NCBI RefSeq assembly: GCF_003664125.1
Contig: NZ_RCCP01000001.1
Location: forward strand, 682,001 to 746,000
Origin: Planococcus citreus
GTDB taxonomy: Bacteria > Bacillota > Bacilli > Bacillales_A > Planococcaceae
Reading direction: 5' to 3'
DNA length: 64,000 bases
Below, one piece after another: positions 44,176 through 51,607 of this stretch; position 1 is the stretch's first letter, and the number at the start of each line of letters is the position of its first letter. A program made the translations under genes and the position numbers. A model generated the notes under the pieces. The model was given only the letters and a program-made list of their open reading frames with translations, was not told where the DNA came from and searched no databases.

Positions 44176-44397
44176 TCAAGTCCGACGCCGACCCCCGAAC
44201 ACGATGCCAACCCCTCCGCCAATCACAGCCCCCACATACGCCGCCAGTTCATAGCCTTCCAGTCCGGTATTTTCGTAAATATCCAATCCGCCCAAAAAGG
44301 TACCACCGATGACCAGCCCGAGAAACGCACCGGCGAACACCCCTGCAATCAATCCGATTATCCCACCCGCCAATTTTGATCGGCCTCTATGCTTCAC
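44176..44397 (-). CDS. Glycine-zipper small membrane protein
   Basis: 73 residues. Two glycine-rich hydrophobic stretches (GGIIGLIAGVFAGAFLGLVIGG and AAYVGAVIGGGVGIVFGG) with GxxxG spacing sit between basic ends (KHRGRSK, GRRRT). This fits a two-helix membrane-packing protein; function unknown. Start GTG 44397 with GGGAGG seven bases upstream. The stop codon touches the REP unit. Confidence 0.65.
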   Translation of the reverse strand: MKHRGRSKLAGGIIGLIAGVFAGAFLGLVIGGTFLGGLDIYENTGLEGYELAAYVGAVIGGGVGIVFGGRRRT

Positions 44398-44570
44398 GCC
44401 CAGCCCTCCCTATACATCCTTTCTCCTTATGTTCTCTCCCCCGCCGATAATTCCTCCATTCCTTAAATCCGTGACAATCGGATCAAATGAATCATATGCA
44501 TTAAAAATAGATAGAATATTCGAACTATTAGTTTTATACTATAGCTGAATGAAGAGAAAGGGAGGGTTCT

Positions 44571-45308
44571 ATGAAAAAGCTCATCAAAACCATTGTCGTT
44601 GTGTTGCTCGCAAGCCTGCTCGTGTCTCCTGGTGCTTTCGCAAAAAGTGACAACGCCAAAGAATCGCTCGTCGCAGTTGGCGATTCGATTCCGTTCGGCT
44701 TGAATCTCGGCCAGACCAACCAAAATCCGGCGAAGACCAGCTATCCTTATCTAATCGGCAAGCTCGCCGATCTCCGGGTGCGCAACCTCGGCGTGTCGGG
44801 CTGGCAATCGGATCAACTGCTCGAAGCTTTGCAGAACGACCAGAAATACCGCCAAGCCATCATCCACTCGGATTACGTCGCCGTAACGATCGGCAATAAC
44901 GATTTTCTTGCCATTCTGCGCGAAGCCGCGATCGAAAGCGGCGGCAATCAACTAGCGTTCCAGCAATTGCTTGCAGCGAAACTCAACCAAAGCGATGTCT
45001 TCTCGAATATCCAGCAAATCATCACAGAAATCCGCACACTCACAGATTCACCGATTGTGCTCTATAATGTCTACAATCCGTTCCAGCTGACCGACCCGCT
45101 CCACTATATCGTCGATCCCCTACTCCCGGACATTAACGATGCTTTCGCCGGCCTCGCCTTCTCCAATGAAGACGTCTATCTGGCGGATGCTTACACAGCC
45201 TTCGGGAACGATCAAGCACTGTACGTCCTGCCGGGAGACATCCATCCGTCGAATGCCGGACAAGCAAAACTCGCTGAAATCGGCTTGGACGCTCTCGGCC
45301 TGTACTAA
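44571..45308 (+). CDS. Secreted GDSL/SGNH hydrolase
   Basis: 245 residues. A signal peptide (KKLIKTIVVVLLASLLVSPGAFA) is followed by an SGNH domain: VAVGDSIPFG (block I Ser), NLGVSGWQSDQLL (Gly), TIGNNDFL (Asn) and DIHPSNAG (Asp-x2-His). It should hydrolyse an ester or lipid outside the cell; substrate not evident. AAGGGAGG lies upstream of the ATG, and a terminator with REP pair 10 follows. Monocistronic. Confidence 0.9.
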   Translation: MKKLIKTIVVVLLASLLVSPGAFAKSDNAKESLVAVGDSIPFGLNLGQTNQNPAKTSYPYLIGKLADLRVRNLGVSGWQSDQLLEALQNDQKYRQAIIHSDYVAVTIGNNDFLAILREAAIESGGNQLAFQQLLAAKLNQSDVFSNIQQIITEIRTLTDSPIVLYNVYNPFQLTDPLHYIVDPLLPDINDAFAGLAFSNEDVYLADAYTAFGNDQALYVLPGDIHPSNAGQAKLAEIGLDALGLY

Positions 45309-45325
45309 GCGCATAATCCCCAAAA

Positions 45326-45351
45326 GTTGCCTCCTTCGGCAGCTTTTTTTT
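45326..45351 (+). terminator. Terminator of the GDSL hydrolase gene
   Basis: GTTGCC (45326-45331) pairs with GGCAGC (45338-45343), followed by eight T residues. Confidence 0.75.
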
Positions 45352-45356
45352 CGTTG

Positions 45357-45443
45357 AATTGTGCGGCGCACAGGGACGCCAAAACCACAAAACCCCGCTT
45401 CAACCGCAATCACATACCCGAAATTGCATCTGACACAGGGACA
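45357..45443 (+). repeat. REP pair 10 (65-bp type)
   Basis: Units 45357-45378 (GTGC variant) and 45422-45443 (GCAT variant). Unlike most, it is followed by a plus-strand gene and sits just after the terminator. Confidence 0.92.
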
Positions 45444-45526
45444 CCCAACAAAAAAAGCTTATCCCCGCCCACTTCAGGGTATGATAAACATTGTTGTGAC
45501 AAAACCCAAAAAAGGAGAAATGTCCC

Positions 45527-46351
45527 GTGAATCATGTAACACTAAATAACAAACTCGAAATGCCCCAACTAGGCTTCGGCGTCTGGCAAGTCGACAACGA
45601 CCAAGCTGCCGATGCCGTAACGACCGCGCTAAAAACTGGCTATACATCTATCGATACAGCCATGATCTATAAAAATGAAGAAGGCGTCGGACAGGCGTTG
45701 AAAGAAACATCCGTTCCGCGTGAAGATTTGTTCATCACCACAAAAGTGTGGAACTCTGACCAAGGCTATGACAGCACCTTGCGCGCATTCGACGAAAGCC
45801 TGGAGCGCCTCGGCCTCGATTACGTAGACCTTTACCTCATCCACTGGCCGACACCTGAATTCGACAATTACGTTGAGACGTATAAAGCGATGGAAAAACT
45901 ATACAAAGACGGCCGCGTCAAAGCGATCGGCGTCTGCAATTTCCAACCCGAACATCTGCAGCGCTTGTTGGATGAATGCGATGTGCCGCCAGTTCTTAAC
46001 CAAATTGAATGCCATCCATACTTGGCGCAAAATGACGTAAAAGAATTCTGTGCGCAGCACGATATTTTCGTGGAAGCGTGGAGCCCGCTTGACCAAGGCG
46101 GCGAAGTACTGAAAGACGAAGTGATCCAAAAAATCGCTGAAGCACACAAAAAATCACCAGCACAAATCGTCTTGCGCTGGCACCTGCAAAACAACACGAT
46201 CGTCATCCCGAAATCCGTCACGCCATCACGCATCGAAGAAAACTTCAACGTCTTCGATTTTGAATTAAGCGAAGAAGACATGAACCAAATCAACGGGCTG
46301 GACAAAAACCGCCGCAAAGGCGCCCACCCGAACGAAATGAACGTCCGTTAA
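45527..46351 (+). CDS. Aldo/keto reductase
   Basis: 274 residues, similar to Bacillus YvgN/YtbE. TSIDTAMIYKNEEGVG holds catalytic Asp and Tyr, LFITTKVW the Lys, YLIHWPTP the His. The NADPH-binding C-terminus has IPKSVTPSRIEENFNVFDF. It reduces aldehydes or small ketones (methylglyoxal is a known substrate of close relatives). GTG 45527 has GGAGA eight bases upstream and begins the expected N-terminus. Monocistronic with terminator. Confidence 0.92.
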   Translation: MNHVTLNNKLEMPQLGFGVWQVDNDQAADAVTTALKTGYTSIDTAMIYKNEEGVGQALKETSVPREDLFITTKVWNSDQGYDSTLRAFDESLERLGLDYVDLYLIHWPTPEFDNYVETYKAMEKLYKDGRVKAIGVCNFQPEHLQRLLDECDVPPVLNQIECHPYLAQNDVKEFCAQHDIFVEAWSPLDQGGEVLKDEVIQKIAEAHKKSPAQIVLRWHLQNNTIVIPKSVTPSRIEENFNVFDFELSEEDMNQINGLDKNRRKGAHPNEMNVR

Positions 46352-46360
46352 CATTTCCAT

Positions 46361-46396
46361 AAAAAAGCCCGTTCCTTCCCTGGAACGGGCTTTTTT
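46361..46396. terminator. Aldo/keto reductase terminator
   Basis: GCCCGTTCC (46367-46375) pairs with GGAACGGGC (46382-46390) with A- and T-runs outside; usable in both directions. Confidence 0.82.
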
Positions 46397-46403
46397 CTGT
46401 TTG

Positions 46404-46490
46404 AATTGTGTGGTGCACAGGGACGAACAAACACACAAACGCCGCCGCAACAGGTTTTCCGGCCGGCAAATTGTGTGGCTCACAGGGACA
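46404..46490 (+). repeat. REP pair 11 (65-bp type)
   Basis: Units 46404-46425 and 46469-46490; A2 spacer (GCCGCCGCAACAGG). Lies between the hairpin and the stop of the lipoprotein gene, 8 bp away. Confidence 0.94.
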
Positions 46491-46498
46491 TTCCCTCC

Positions 46499-47173
46499 TC
46501 ACCGATTTTTGGCTTTTTCCATAATGGCTTCCGCTTCCTCGTAGCTGATCGATAACTCTTGCGCTGATTCCCTCACGATTTTGTCCCCATCGATGAATTC
46601 TTCTGGACCTGCACTGTCAAGCTCTTCATGTACTTTATCCAATATATAGTAAAACACATCCAGCTCTTCTTCAGTCGGATACGCCCCTGCTTCATAGTCG
46701 GCCGGAATTTGGTCATTTCTTAACGACCCTGTTTCAATGACAAGTTCGTGGTTCGAGTAATCGCCCGCTTCCACTTCACTCGATCGCGCCCAATTTCCAT
46801 AGGGAGAATGCTGGCCCTCTGCGAACGTCCGAAGTTCATCAATAGACCGCTCATCATCAATAACGTTAATCAAAACAGAATTATACGGCCCGTCATCCCC
46901 AGCTTGATTGACTGCATCGGTAATCAATAATTCAATCTGTTCCTCACAAATAAAAATATCATCTGGGAGCACCCAATAATCCCGGCGTATAATTCCCGCA
47001 TCTTCAAAAACGTCCATTTCCAAAACACTGTATTCAGGAATCTCTACCTCTTCCACTTCAACACCTTGCTCACTTGCATTCGGGGAATCTGTCCCCGTTT
47101 GTTCTACCTTATCTTCACTGCATCCCGCTAAAAGTACAGCAATTGCCAGTAATCCAATATGCCATTTCTTCAT
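46499..47173 (-). CDS. Lipoprotein of unknown function
   Basis: 224 residues. Signal peptide with lipobox LLAGC, then an acidic low-complexity linker (TGTDSPNASEQGVEVEEVEIPE) and a soluble domain of mixed alpha/beta character rich in Asp and Glu, ending in SISYEEAEAIMEKAKNR. It should be anchored to the outer face of the membrane. GGAGG lies upstream of the ATG. Unrecognised family; monocistronic. Confidence 0.7.
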   Translation of the reverse strand: MKKWHIGLLAIAVLLAGCSEDKVEQTGTDSPNASEQGVEVEEVEIPEYSVLEMDVFEDAGIIRRDYWVLPDDIFICEEQIELLITDAVNQAGDDGPYNSVLINVIDDERSIDELRTFAEGQHSPYGNWARSSEVEAGDYSNHELVIETGSLRNDQIPADYEAGAYPTEEELDVFYYILDKVHEELDSAGPEEFIDGDKIVRESAQELSISYEEAEAIMEKAKNR

Positions 47174-47291
47174 CTATAGAACCTCCAATAACTTTTCAAC
47201 TTCTCCACTCCACTTCCAGAATGTTCCTGGAAGCGACTCTCGTACGATTATCAAGCAACTTCCAGATCTATGCAAATATTTTCTGAAATGA

Positions 47292-47400
47292 AATTGTGTG
47301 GCACACAGGGGCGCAAACAATTTCCCAACACCAAAAAACCGCATCCCAGCGCCTTTTCGGCTTCCAGAATGCGGTTGAAATTGTGTGGTGCACAGGGACA
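47292..47400 (+). repeat. REP pair 12 (87-bp long type)
   Basis: Units 47292-47313 (ends GGGGCG) and 47379-47400; long spacer with ACCGCATCCCAGCGCC and GAATGCGGT inverted arms. Ends 3 bp before the HxlR-type gene's stop codon. Confidence 0.93.
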
Positions 47401-47403
47401 CAA

Positions 47404-47736
47404 CTACAAATTCCGCTCCATATATCCCTTGCCCCAGTCGTACATCGAATCGAGAATCGGCATCAAGCTCTCGCCTTGTTCCGTCAGCGAATACTCCACT
47501 TTCGGCGGCACGACCGGATACACTTCGCGGTGGACGATCAAGTGATCTTCCAGTTCACGCAGCTGGTTGACCAACATGCGCTGGGTAATGCCGGGCATGA
47601 GTTTTTTCAACTCGCCGAAGCGCTTCGTGCCGGATTTCCCTAAATGCCACAACACGAGCATTTTCCACTTTCCGCCGATGATGGAAAGGGTCAATTCTTT
47701 TTCGCAATTAAATGTCTTCTCTCCCAAATTGGGCAT
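47404..47736 (-). CDS. HxlR-family transcriptional regulator
   Basis: 110 residues. Single winged-helix domain typical of Hxl[47 protein letters not shown] and a beta wing [14 protein letters not shown]. The cysteine in FNCEKEL near the N-terminus is the residue that senses aldehydes or oxidants in some HxlR/HypR members. GGAGGG before ATG 47736 sets the start. It is 59 bp downstream of a HAD gene and near hxlAB, so it could be the formaldehyde-responsive regulator of that pair; this is inference. Confidence 0.85.
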   Translation of the reverse strand: MPNLGEKTFNCEKELTLSIIGGKWKMLVLWHLGKSGTKRFGELKKLMPGITQRMLVNQLRELEDHLIVHREVYPVVPPKVEYSLTEQGESLMPILDSMYDWGKGYMERNL

Positions 47737-47795
47737 TCGTTTTCCCTCCATCGTTCGCGCATTTCATTCTTATGATGTCTACTGGAATCCGTCGC

Positions 47796-48620
47796 TCACT
47801 GCCCCGAATCGACAGCGGCTGTGCGCGGTTCCAAAATGAATTTATTGAGCACGTGCAACACGCCTTCTTCGTTGTTCGACAAACTGGTGTAGTCCGCGAG
47901 CGCTTTTAATTCTTCGACGGCGTTGCCCATGGCGATGCCGAATCCCGCTGCTTTGACTAGGTCCGTGTCGTTGTGGTTATCGCCGATGCCGATCACATGC
48001 GAGCGGTCGATGCCGAGATGTTCGGCCAAGAAGTTCAAGGCACTGCCTTTATTCGCTTCCGGATGCGTCACTTCGAGGTAGCGCAGTTTGGATTTCTCGA
48101 TGCACGCCTCGTCGCCGAGCACCGCCTGCAATTCTTCCTGCACCGGCGCGAGTGCTTCCGGTTCGTCGATAAACAGCAATTTCATGAAGCCGTTTTTCGC
48201 AAGCTTGAGGAGATCCGGCTCGATTTCATAGCCGACGCCGACTTCTTTGGAATACGCTCTGACTTGTTCGTTATCCACGGCGCTGTAGAGCACATCGTCT
48301 TGATAGACTTGGATATGCATTTGCTTCTCCGCTGCCAAATGGATGCATTTTTGTGCGATCTCGAACGGCACGACGCGCTCACGCAGCACTTCTCCGCTCG
48401 TCGCCGATTTGATCATCGCCCCTTGGTACGTGATCATCGGTGCATCGAGCCCCAACTCCAAGGCGATGCGCTGTGCGGACGGGTACATGCGTCCGGTCGC
48501 AATCGTCACGACCACTCCGAGTTCCACCGATTGCCGAATCGCTGTCATCGTATCTGTTGTCACCGTCAACTCATCATTCAATAAAGTTCCATCTAAATCA
48601 ATTGCGATCATTTTATACAT
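47796..48620 (-). CDS. Cof-type HAD-IIB phosphatase
   Basis: 274 residues. MIAIDLDGTLLNDE (nucleophile and acid Asp), TIATGRMY, the catalytic Lys in HPEANKGSALNFL and GIGDNHNDTDLVKAAGFGIAMGNA are complete HAD-IIB motifs. It should dephosphorylate sugar phosphates or flavin/PLP-type metabolites. AAGGAG lies seven bases before the ATG. It precedes the HxlR-type gene on the same strand. Confidence 0.92.
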   Translation of the reverse strand: MYKMIAIDLDGTLLNDELTVTTDTMTAIRQSVELGVVVTIATGRMYPSAQRIALELGLDAPMITYQGAMIKSATSGEVLRERVVPFEIAQKCIHLAAEKQMHIQVYQDDVLYSAVDNEQVRAYSKEVGVGYEIEPDLLKLAKNGFMKLLFIDEPEALAPVQEELQAVLGDEACIEKSKLRYLEVTHPEANKGSALNFLAEHLGIDRSHVIGIGDNHNDTDLVKAAGFGIAMGNAVEELKALADYTSLSNNEEGVLHVLNKFILEPRTAAVDSGQ

Positions 48621-48637
48621 ACACTTGCTCCTTCATA

Positions 48638-48739
48638 TCAAAATAGTTTCGTTGGCGGGTCTTTTATTAAAATTAAGCGCTGCACGAGCGGCTCGCCATT
48701 CATTTCAATCAACACTGCCCTGTCACCGCAGTTCTCCAT
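48638..48739 (-). CDS. Possible 33-residue ORF upstream of the HAD gene
   Basis: ATG 48739 to TGA 48638 encodes a protein with MENCGDRAVLIEMNGEPL and VQRLILIKDPPTKLF. The composition looks protein-like (alternating hydrophobic beta-type pattern), and it lies 17 bp upstream of the HAD gene on the same strand. The only candidate ribosome site (GAGGTG) is about 13 bases upstream, too far to be convincing. It could be a leader peptide or chance. Confidence 0.3.
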   Translation of the reverse strand: MENCGDRAVLIEMNGEPLVQRLILIKDPPTKLF

Positions 48740-48793
48740 TCCATCAATTTTGCACCTCTGTGAGCGAGTTGTCCAATAGGTACGCTTGGCATG

Positions 48794-48838
48794 AAAAATA
48801 AGCTTGAGACGGAATCGCTTCCAGCCTCAAGCTTATTT
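48794..48838 (-). terminator. hxlAB terminator
   Basis: AAATAAGCTTGAG pairs with CTCAAGCTTATTT (arms about 48796-48808 and 48826-48838) around a 17-nt loop. It lies right after the hxlB stop codon. Confidence 0.75.
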
Positions 48839-48843
48839 CTGTG

Positions 48844-49398
48844 CTATTCCAAATTGGCGTGTGTGCCGAACATCGCATCGGCGGTAATGTGGTACTGCTC
48901 CATATACGCCAAGACGAGCGCGTCGTACACCACCAATAGCGATTGCTCGAACAACGAACCCATCGGTTGAATGGATTTGCCGATCGCGCCTTCCGCTTTC
49001 GCTTGTGCCGGGATGGTGATGTGGAGACCGGCAAGCTTGCCGATTGATGACGCCGGATTGGTCGTCACCGCTGCGACCGTTGCGCCGATTGCGTTGGCTT
49101 TTTCCGTCATCGCGATCAAACTGTCCGTTTCACCGGAACCTGAGCCGACGATGAACAAATCATTTTCCTGCAAACTCGGCGTCACCGTTTCGCCGACGAC
49201 ATAGGCGGTCAAGCCCATATGCACCATGCGCATGACGAACGCTTTCGCCATGAACCCCGAGCGGCCGCCGCCTGCGACGAAAATCTTGTCGGCTTGCGCC
49301 ATCGCAGTGACCAACCGGGAAGCTTCCGCCTCGTCCACTTGCCCAACTGTATGCGCAAGTTCAGCTGAAATTTCATTCATAAATCCAGAAGCGCTCAC
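48844..49398 (-). CDS. hxlB: 6-phospho-3-hexuloisomerase
   Basis: 184 residues, matching Bacillus HxlB. SIS domain: FVAGGGRSGFMAKAFVMRMVHMG, GSGSGETDSLIA, TTNPASSIGKLA and the C-terminal MFGTHANLE. It turns 3-hexulose-6-phosphate into fructose-6-phosphate, the second step of formaldehyde fixation. Start is GTG 49398, one base after the hxlA stop codon, without a clear ribosome site, suggesting translational coupling; homologue length supports it. Confidence 0.95.
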   Translation of the reverse strand: MSASGFMNEISAELAHTVGQVDEAEASRLVTAMAQADKIFVAGGGRSGFMAKAFVMRMVHMGLTAYVVGETVTPSLQENDLFIVGSGSGETDSLIAMTEKANAIGATVAAVTTNPASSIGKLAGLHITIPAQAKAEGAIGKSIQPMGSLFEQSLLVVYDALVLAYMEQYHITADAMFGTHANLE

Positions 49399-49399
49399 G

Positions 49400-50041
49400 T
49401 TAAACCGTCACGCTTTCGTTCATCAGCGCCTTAATTTTCGCTGCTTCTGATTGCTTATCGTCTTTAGACGTGATGCCGCCCCCGACAATGATCAAATCTG
49501 GCTGCGCTTTGATCACTTCCGGCAAAGTTTCGAGCTTGATGCCTCCAGCAATCGCCGTTTTCGCATTTTTCACGACGCTTTTGATCGTGTGCAAGTCTGC
49601 GAATGAATCTTTGCCTTCTGCCTGCAAATCATAGCCCGTGTGGACGCAAATATAATCCGCTCCCAGCACGTCCAGTTCAGCGGCACGTGTTTCGATGTCT
49701 TTCACAGCGATCATGTCGACGAGAATCTTCTTGCCCAGTTTCTTCGCTTCTTCGACTGCGCCTTTGATTGACGAATCTTCCGCCTGCGCGAGAATCGTCA
49801 CGATATCCGCTCCAGCAGCCGCGGCGTTGCCGACTTCATAAGCCGCCGCGTCCATGATTTTCACGTCCGCCAAGACTTCTAGGTGTGGAAACGCCGCTTT
49901 CACTTCGCGCACCGCTTTCAATCCTTCTTGGTTAATGACCGGTGTGCCCAGTTCCACGATATCGATCGACCCTTCCACTTCTTTGATCAATTCGATGGCT
50001 TGCGGAATGTCTACTAAATCCAATGCTAGTTGTAATTTCAT
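49400..50041 (-). CDS. hxlA: 3-hexulose-6-phosphate synthase
   Basis: 213 residues. The OMP-decarboxylase-like barrel is clear: LQLALDLVDIPQA, DIVELGTPVI, LADVKIMDAA (metal-binding Asp-x-Lys), VHTGYDLQ and TAIAGGIKLET. It condenses formaldehyde with ribulose-5-phosphate. GAGGAG lies upstream of the ATG. It forms a two-gene operon with hxlB. In Bacillus the pair detoxifies formaldehyde; here a REP quad lies between it and mtlD. Confidence 0.95.
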   Translation of the reverse strand: MKLQLALDLVDIPQAIELIKEVEGSIDIVELGTPVINQEGLKAVREVKAAFPHLEVLADVKIMDAAAYEVGNAAAAGADIVTILAQAEDSSIKGAVEEAKKLGKKILVDMIAVKDIETRAAELDVLGADYICVHTGYDLQAEGKDSFADLHTIKSVVKNAKTAIAGGIKLETLPEVIKAQPDLIIVGGGITSKDDKQSEAAKIKALMNESVTV

Positions 50042-50160
50042 CTATGTGTAGCTCCTCATATGCGTATTTTGATGCTTCCCCAGTGTAAGTCCTGCCCTAC
50101 ATCTTGGGAAGTACGCACTTTAACCGCACATACAGACAAAAAGTATACCGTCACGTGTCG

Positions 50161-50247
50161 AATTGTGTGGCGCACAGGGGCGAACGAACAGCCAAATGCC
50201 GCTGCAACGGGTTTTCGGCCCGCCAAATTGTGTGCAACACAGGGACA
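50161..50247 (+). repeat. REP pair 13 (65-bp type)
   Basis: Units 50161-50182 (GGGGCG end) and 50226-50247; A2 spacer (TGCCGCTGCAACGGG). First half of a quad upstream of hxlA. Confidence 0.94.
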
Positions 50248-50268
50248 AGCAAGAAAACTCCCCGCCGA

Positions 50269-50377
50269 AATTGTGTGGCTCACAGGGACGCAAACCACCA
50301 TCCGCAACACAAAAACCGCATCCCGGCGCCGTTTCGGCCACCGGAATGCGGTTGGAATTGTGTGGTGCACAGGGACA
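50269..50377 (+). repeat. REP pair 14 (87-bp long type)
   Basis: Units 50269-50290 and 50356-50377; long spacer with arms AACCGCAT and ATGCGGTT, the clearest of the three long copies. Ends 19 bp before the mtlD stop codon. Confidence 0.94.
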
Positions 50378-50396
50378 GCTGCAACAGCTGCAGCAA

Positions 50397-51602
50397 CTAC
50401 TTCTTCATCGCCTCATACTGGCGCACGACTTCTTTCGCCAGCTCGCTGTCGGCTTCAAGCCCGCTGACTTCTGTCAATACGCGCTCCGGCCCGCCTTGTG
50501 CGATCATCTCTTGGATTTTCACCGCTTCTTCGTCTTCTGCATAATCGAACAACAACGCCGCCGCGATCGCTTTCGCGAGATGCGAATACGCAAGTCCCGC
50601 TTTTTGCGCTTGCACGGCCGGGCGCACGAGGCGGTCTTCCGGGCCGAGCTTGCGGATCGGCGCGCGGCCGACGCGCGTGACGCCGTCGTTCAAATAGCTG
50701 TTTTTGAAGCGTTCGATGTTTTTATCGATATACGCGAGATGCTCGTCTTCGTCCAAGCCGTATTGCTTCACGAGGTACGCGCCCGTCTCTTTCAAGGTTT
50801 CCCGCACTTCTTGTTCGATTTCCGGGTCGGCCAAGGTTTCATCGATCGTCGTCTTGCCCGCGAGATAGCCGTAATACGCGATAACCGCGTGCCCCGTATT
50901 GACCGTGAACAGCTTGCGCTCAATGAACGGCGCCAAGTCGTCGACAATCGTCATGCCCGTTACGTGAGGAATATCTTCAGTCGTTTCAACAACCCACTCG
51001 TAATACGGTTCGACCAAGACATCAAGCGAATGGCCTTCCTGAATCGGCACGATGCGGTCTACTGCAGAATTAAAGAAATACACTTTGTCCGCGAGATCCG
51101 CTTTCGCTTCGTCGCTCAAATGGCTCAAAATATGCCCTTTCAAAATATCGGTCGCGCCGATCTGGTTTTCACAGGCAATGATGTATAATTTTTCCGAACC
51201 CGCGCTCATGTCCGTCGCCACATCCAAATCAGACGACGGCACCAAATCCGGCCCAGTCGCAAAATTGCTTTTAACGCGCGCTTCGATTCCTTTTGCAATT
51301 AACGGCGCAATGCGCGGCAAGATGTTTGGCCCGATCGCCGTCGTCAAATACGTCGCTTGCTGGATCTTCGCAATGACCGCCTCTTCGTCTTTCATATTAT
51401 TGATGCCCGACACATTCTCCACCAAGACGCTTTCGTCCGTTTCCTGCGCCATGTTCACGCGGTACTGGCCTTGTTCGTTCAAGCCGTCGATAACTTGTTC
51501 CGCCACATCGACGAAACTGACGTGATAGCCGGATTCTGAGAACAACGCCCCGATAAACCCTCTGCCGATATTTCCTGCTCCAAAATGGATCGCTTGTTTC
51601 AT
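50397..51602 (-). CDS. mtlD: Mannitol-1-phosphate 5-dehydrogenase
   Basis: 401 residues, a long-chain dehydrogenase. AIHFGAGNIGRGFIGAL binds NAD; ENQIGATDILK, VDRIVP and KLFTVNTGHAVIAYYGYLAGKTT are the family signatures, with the catalytic Lys. It oxidises mannitol-1-phosphate from MtlA to fructose-6-phosphate. GAAGGA lies upstream of the ATG. It follows mtlR by 5 bp, so the two are cotranscribed. Confidence 0.96.
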   Translation of the reverse strand: MKQAIHFGAGNIGRGFIGALFSESGYHVSFVDVAEQVIDGLNEQGQYRVNMAQETDESVLVENVSGINNMKDEEAVIAKIQQATYLTTAIGPNILPRIAPLIAKGIEARVKSNFATGPDLVPSSDLDVATDMSAGSEKLYIIACENQIGATDILKGHILSHLSDEAKADLADKVYFFNSAVDRIVPIQEGHSLDVLVEPYYEWVVETTEDIPHVTGMTIVDDLAPFIERKLFTVNTGHAVIAYYGYLAGKTTIDETLADPEIEQEVRETLKETGAYLVKQYGLDEDEHLAYIDKNIERFKNSYLNDGVTRVGRAPIRKLGPEDRLVRPAVQAQKAGLAYSHLAKAIAAALLFDYAEDEEAVKIQEMIAQGGPERVLTEVSGLEADSELAKEVVRQYEAMKK

Positions 51603-51607
51603 TCAAA

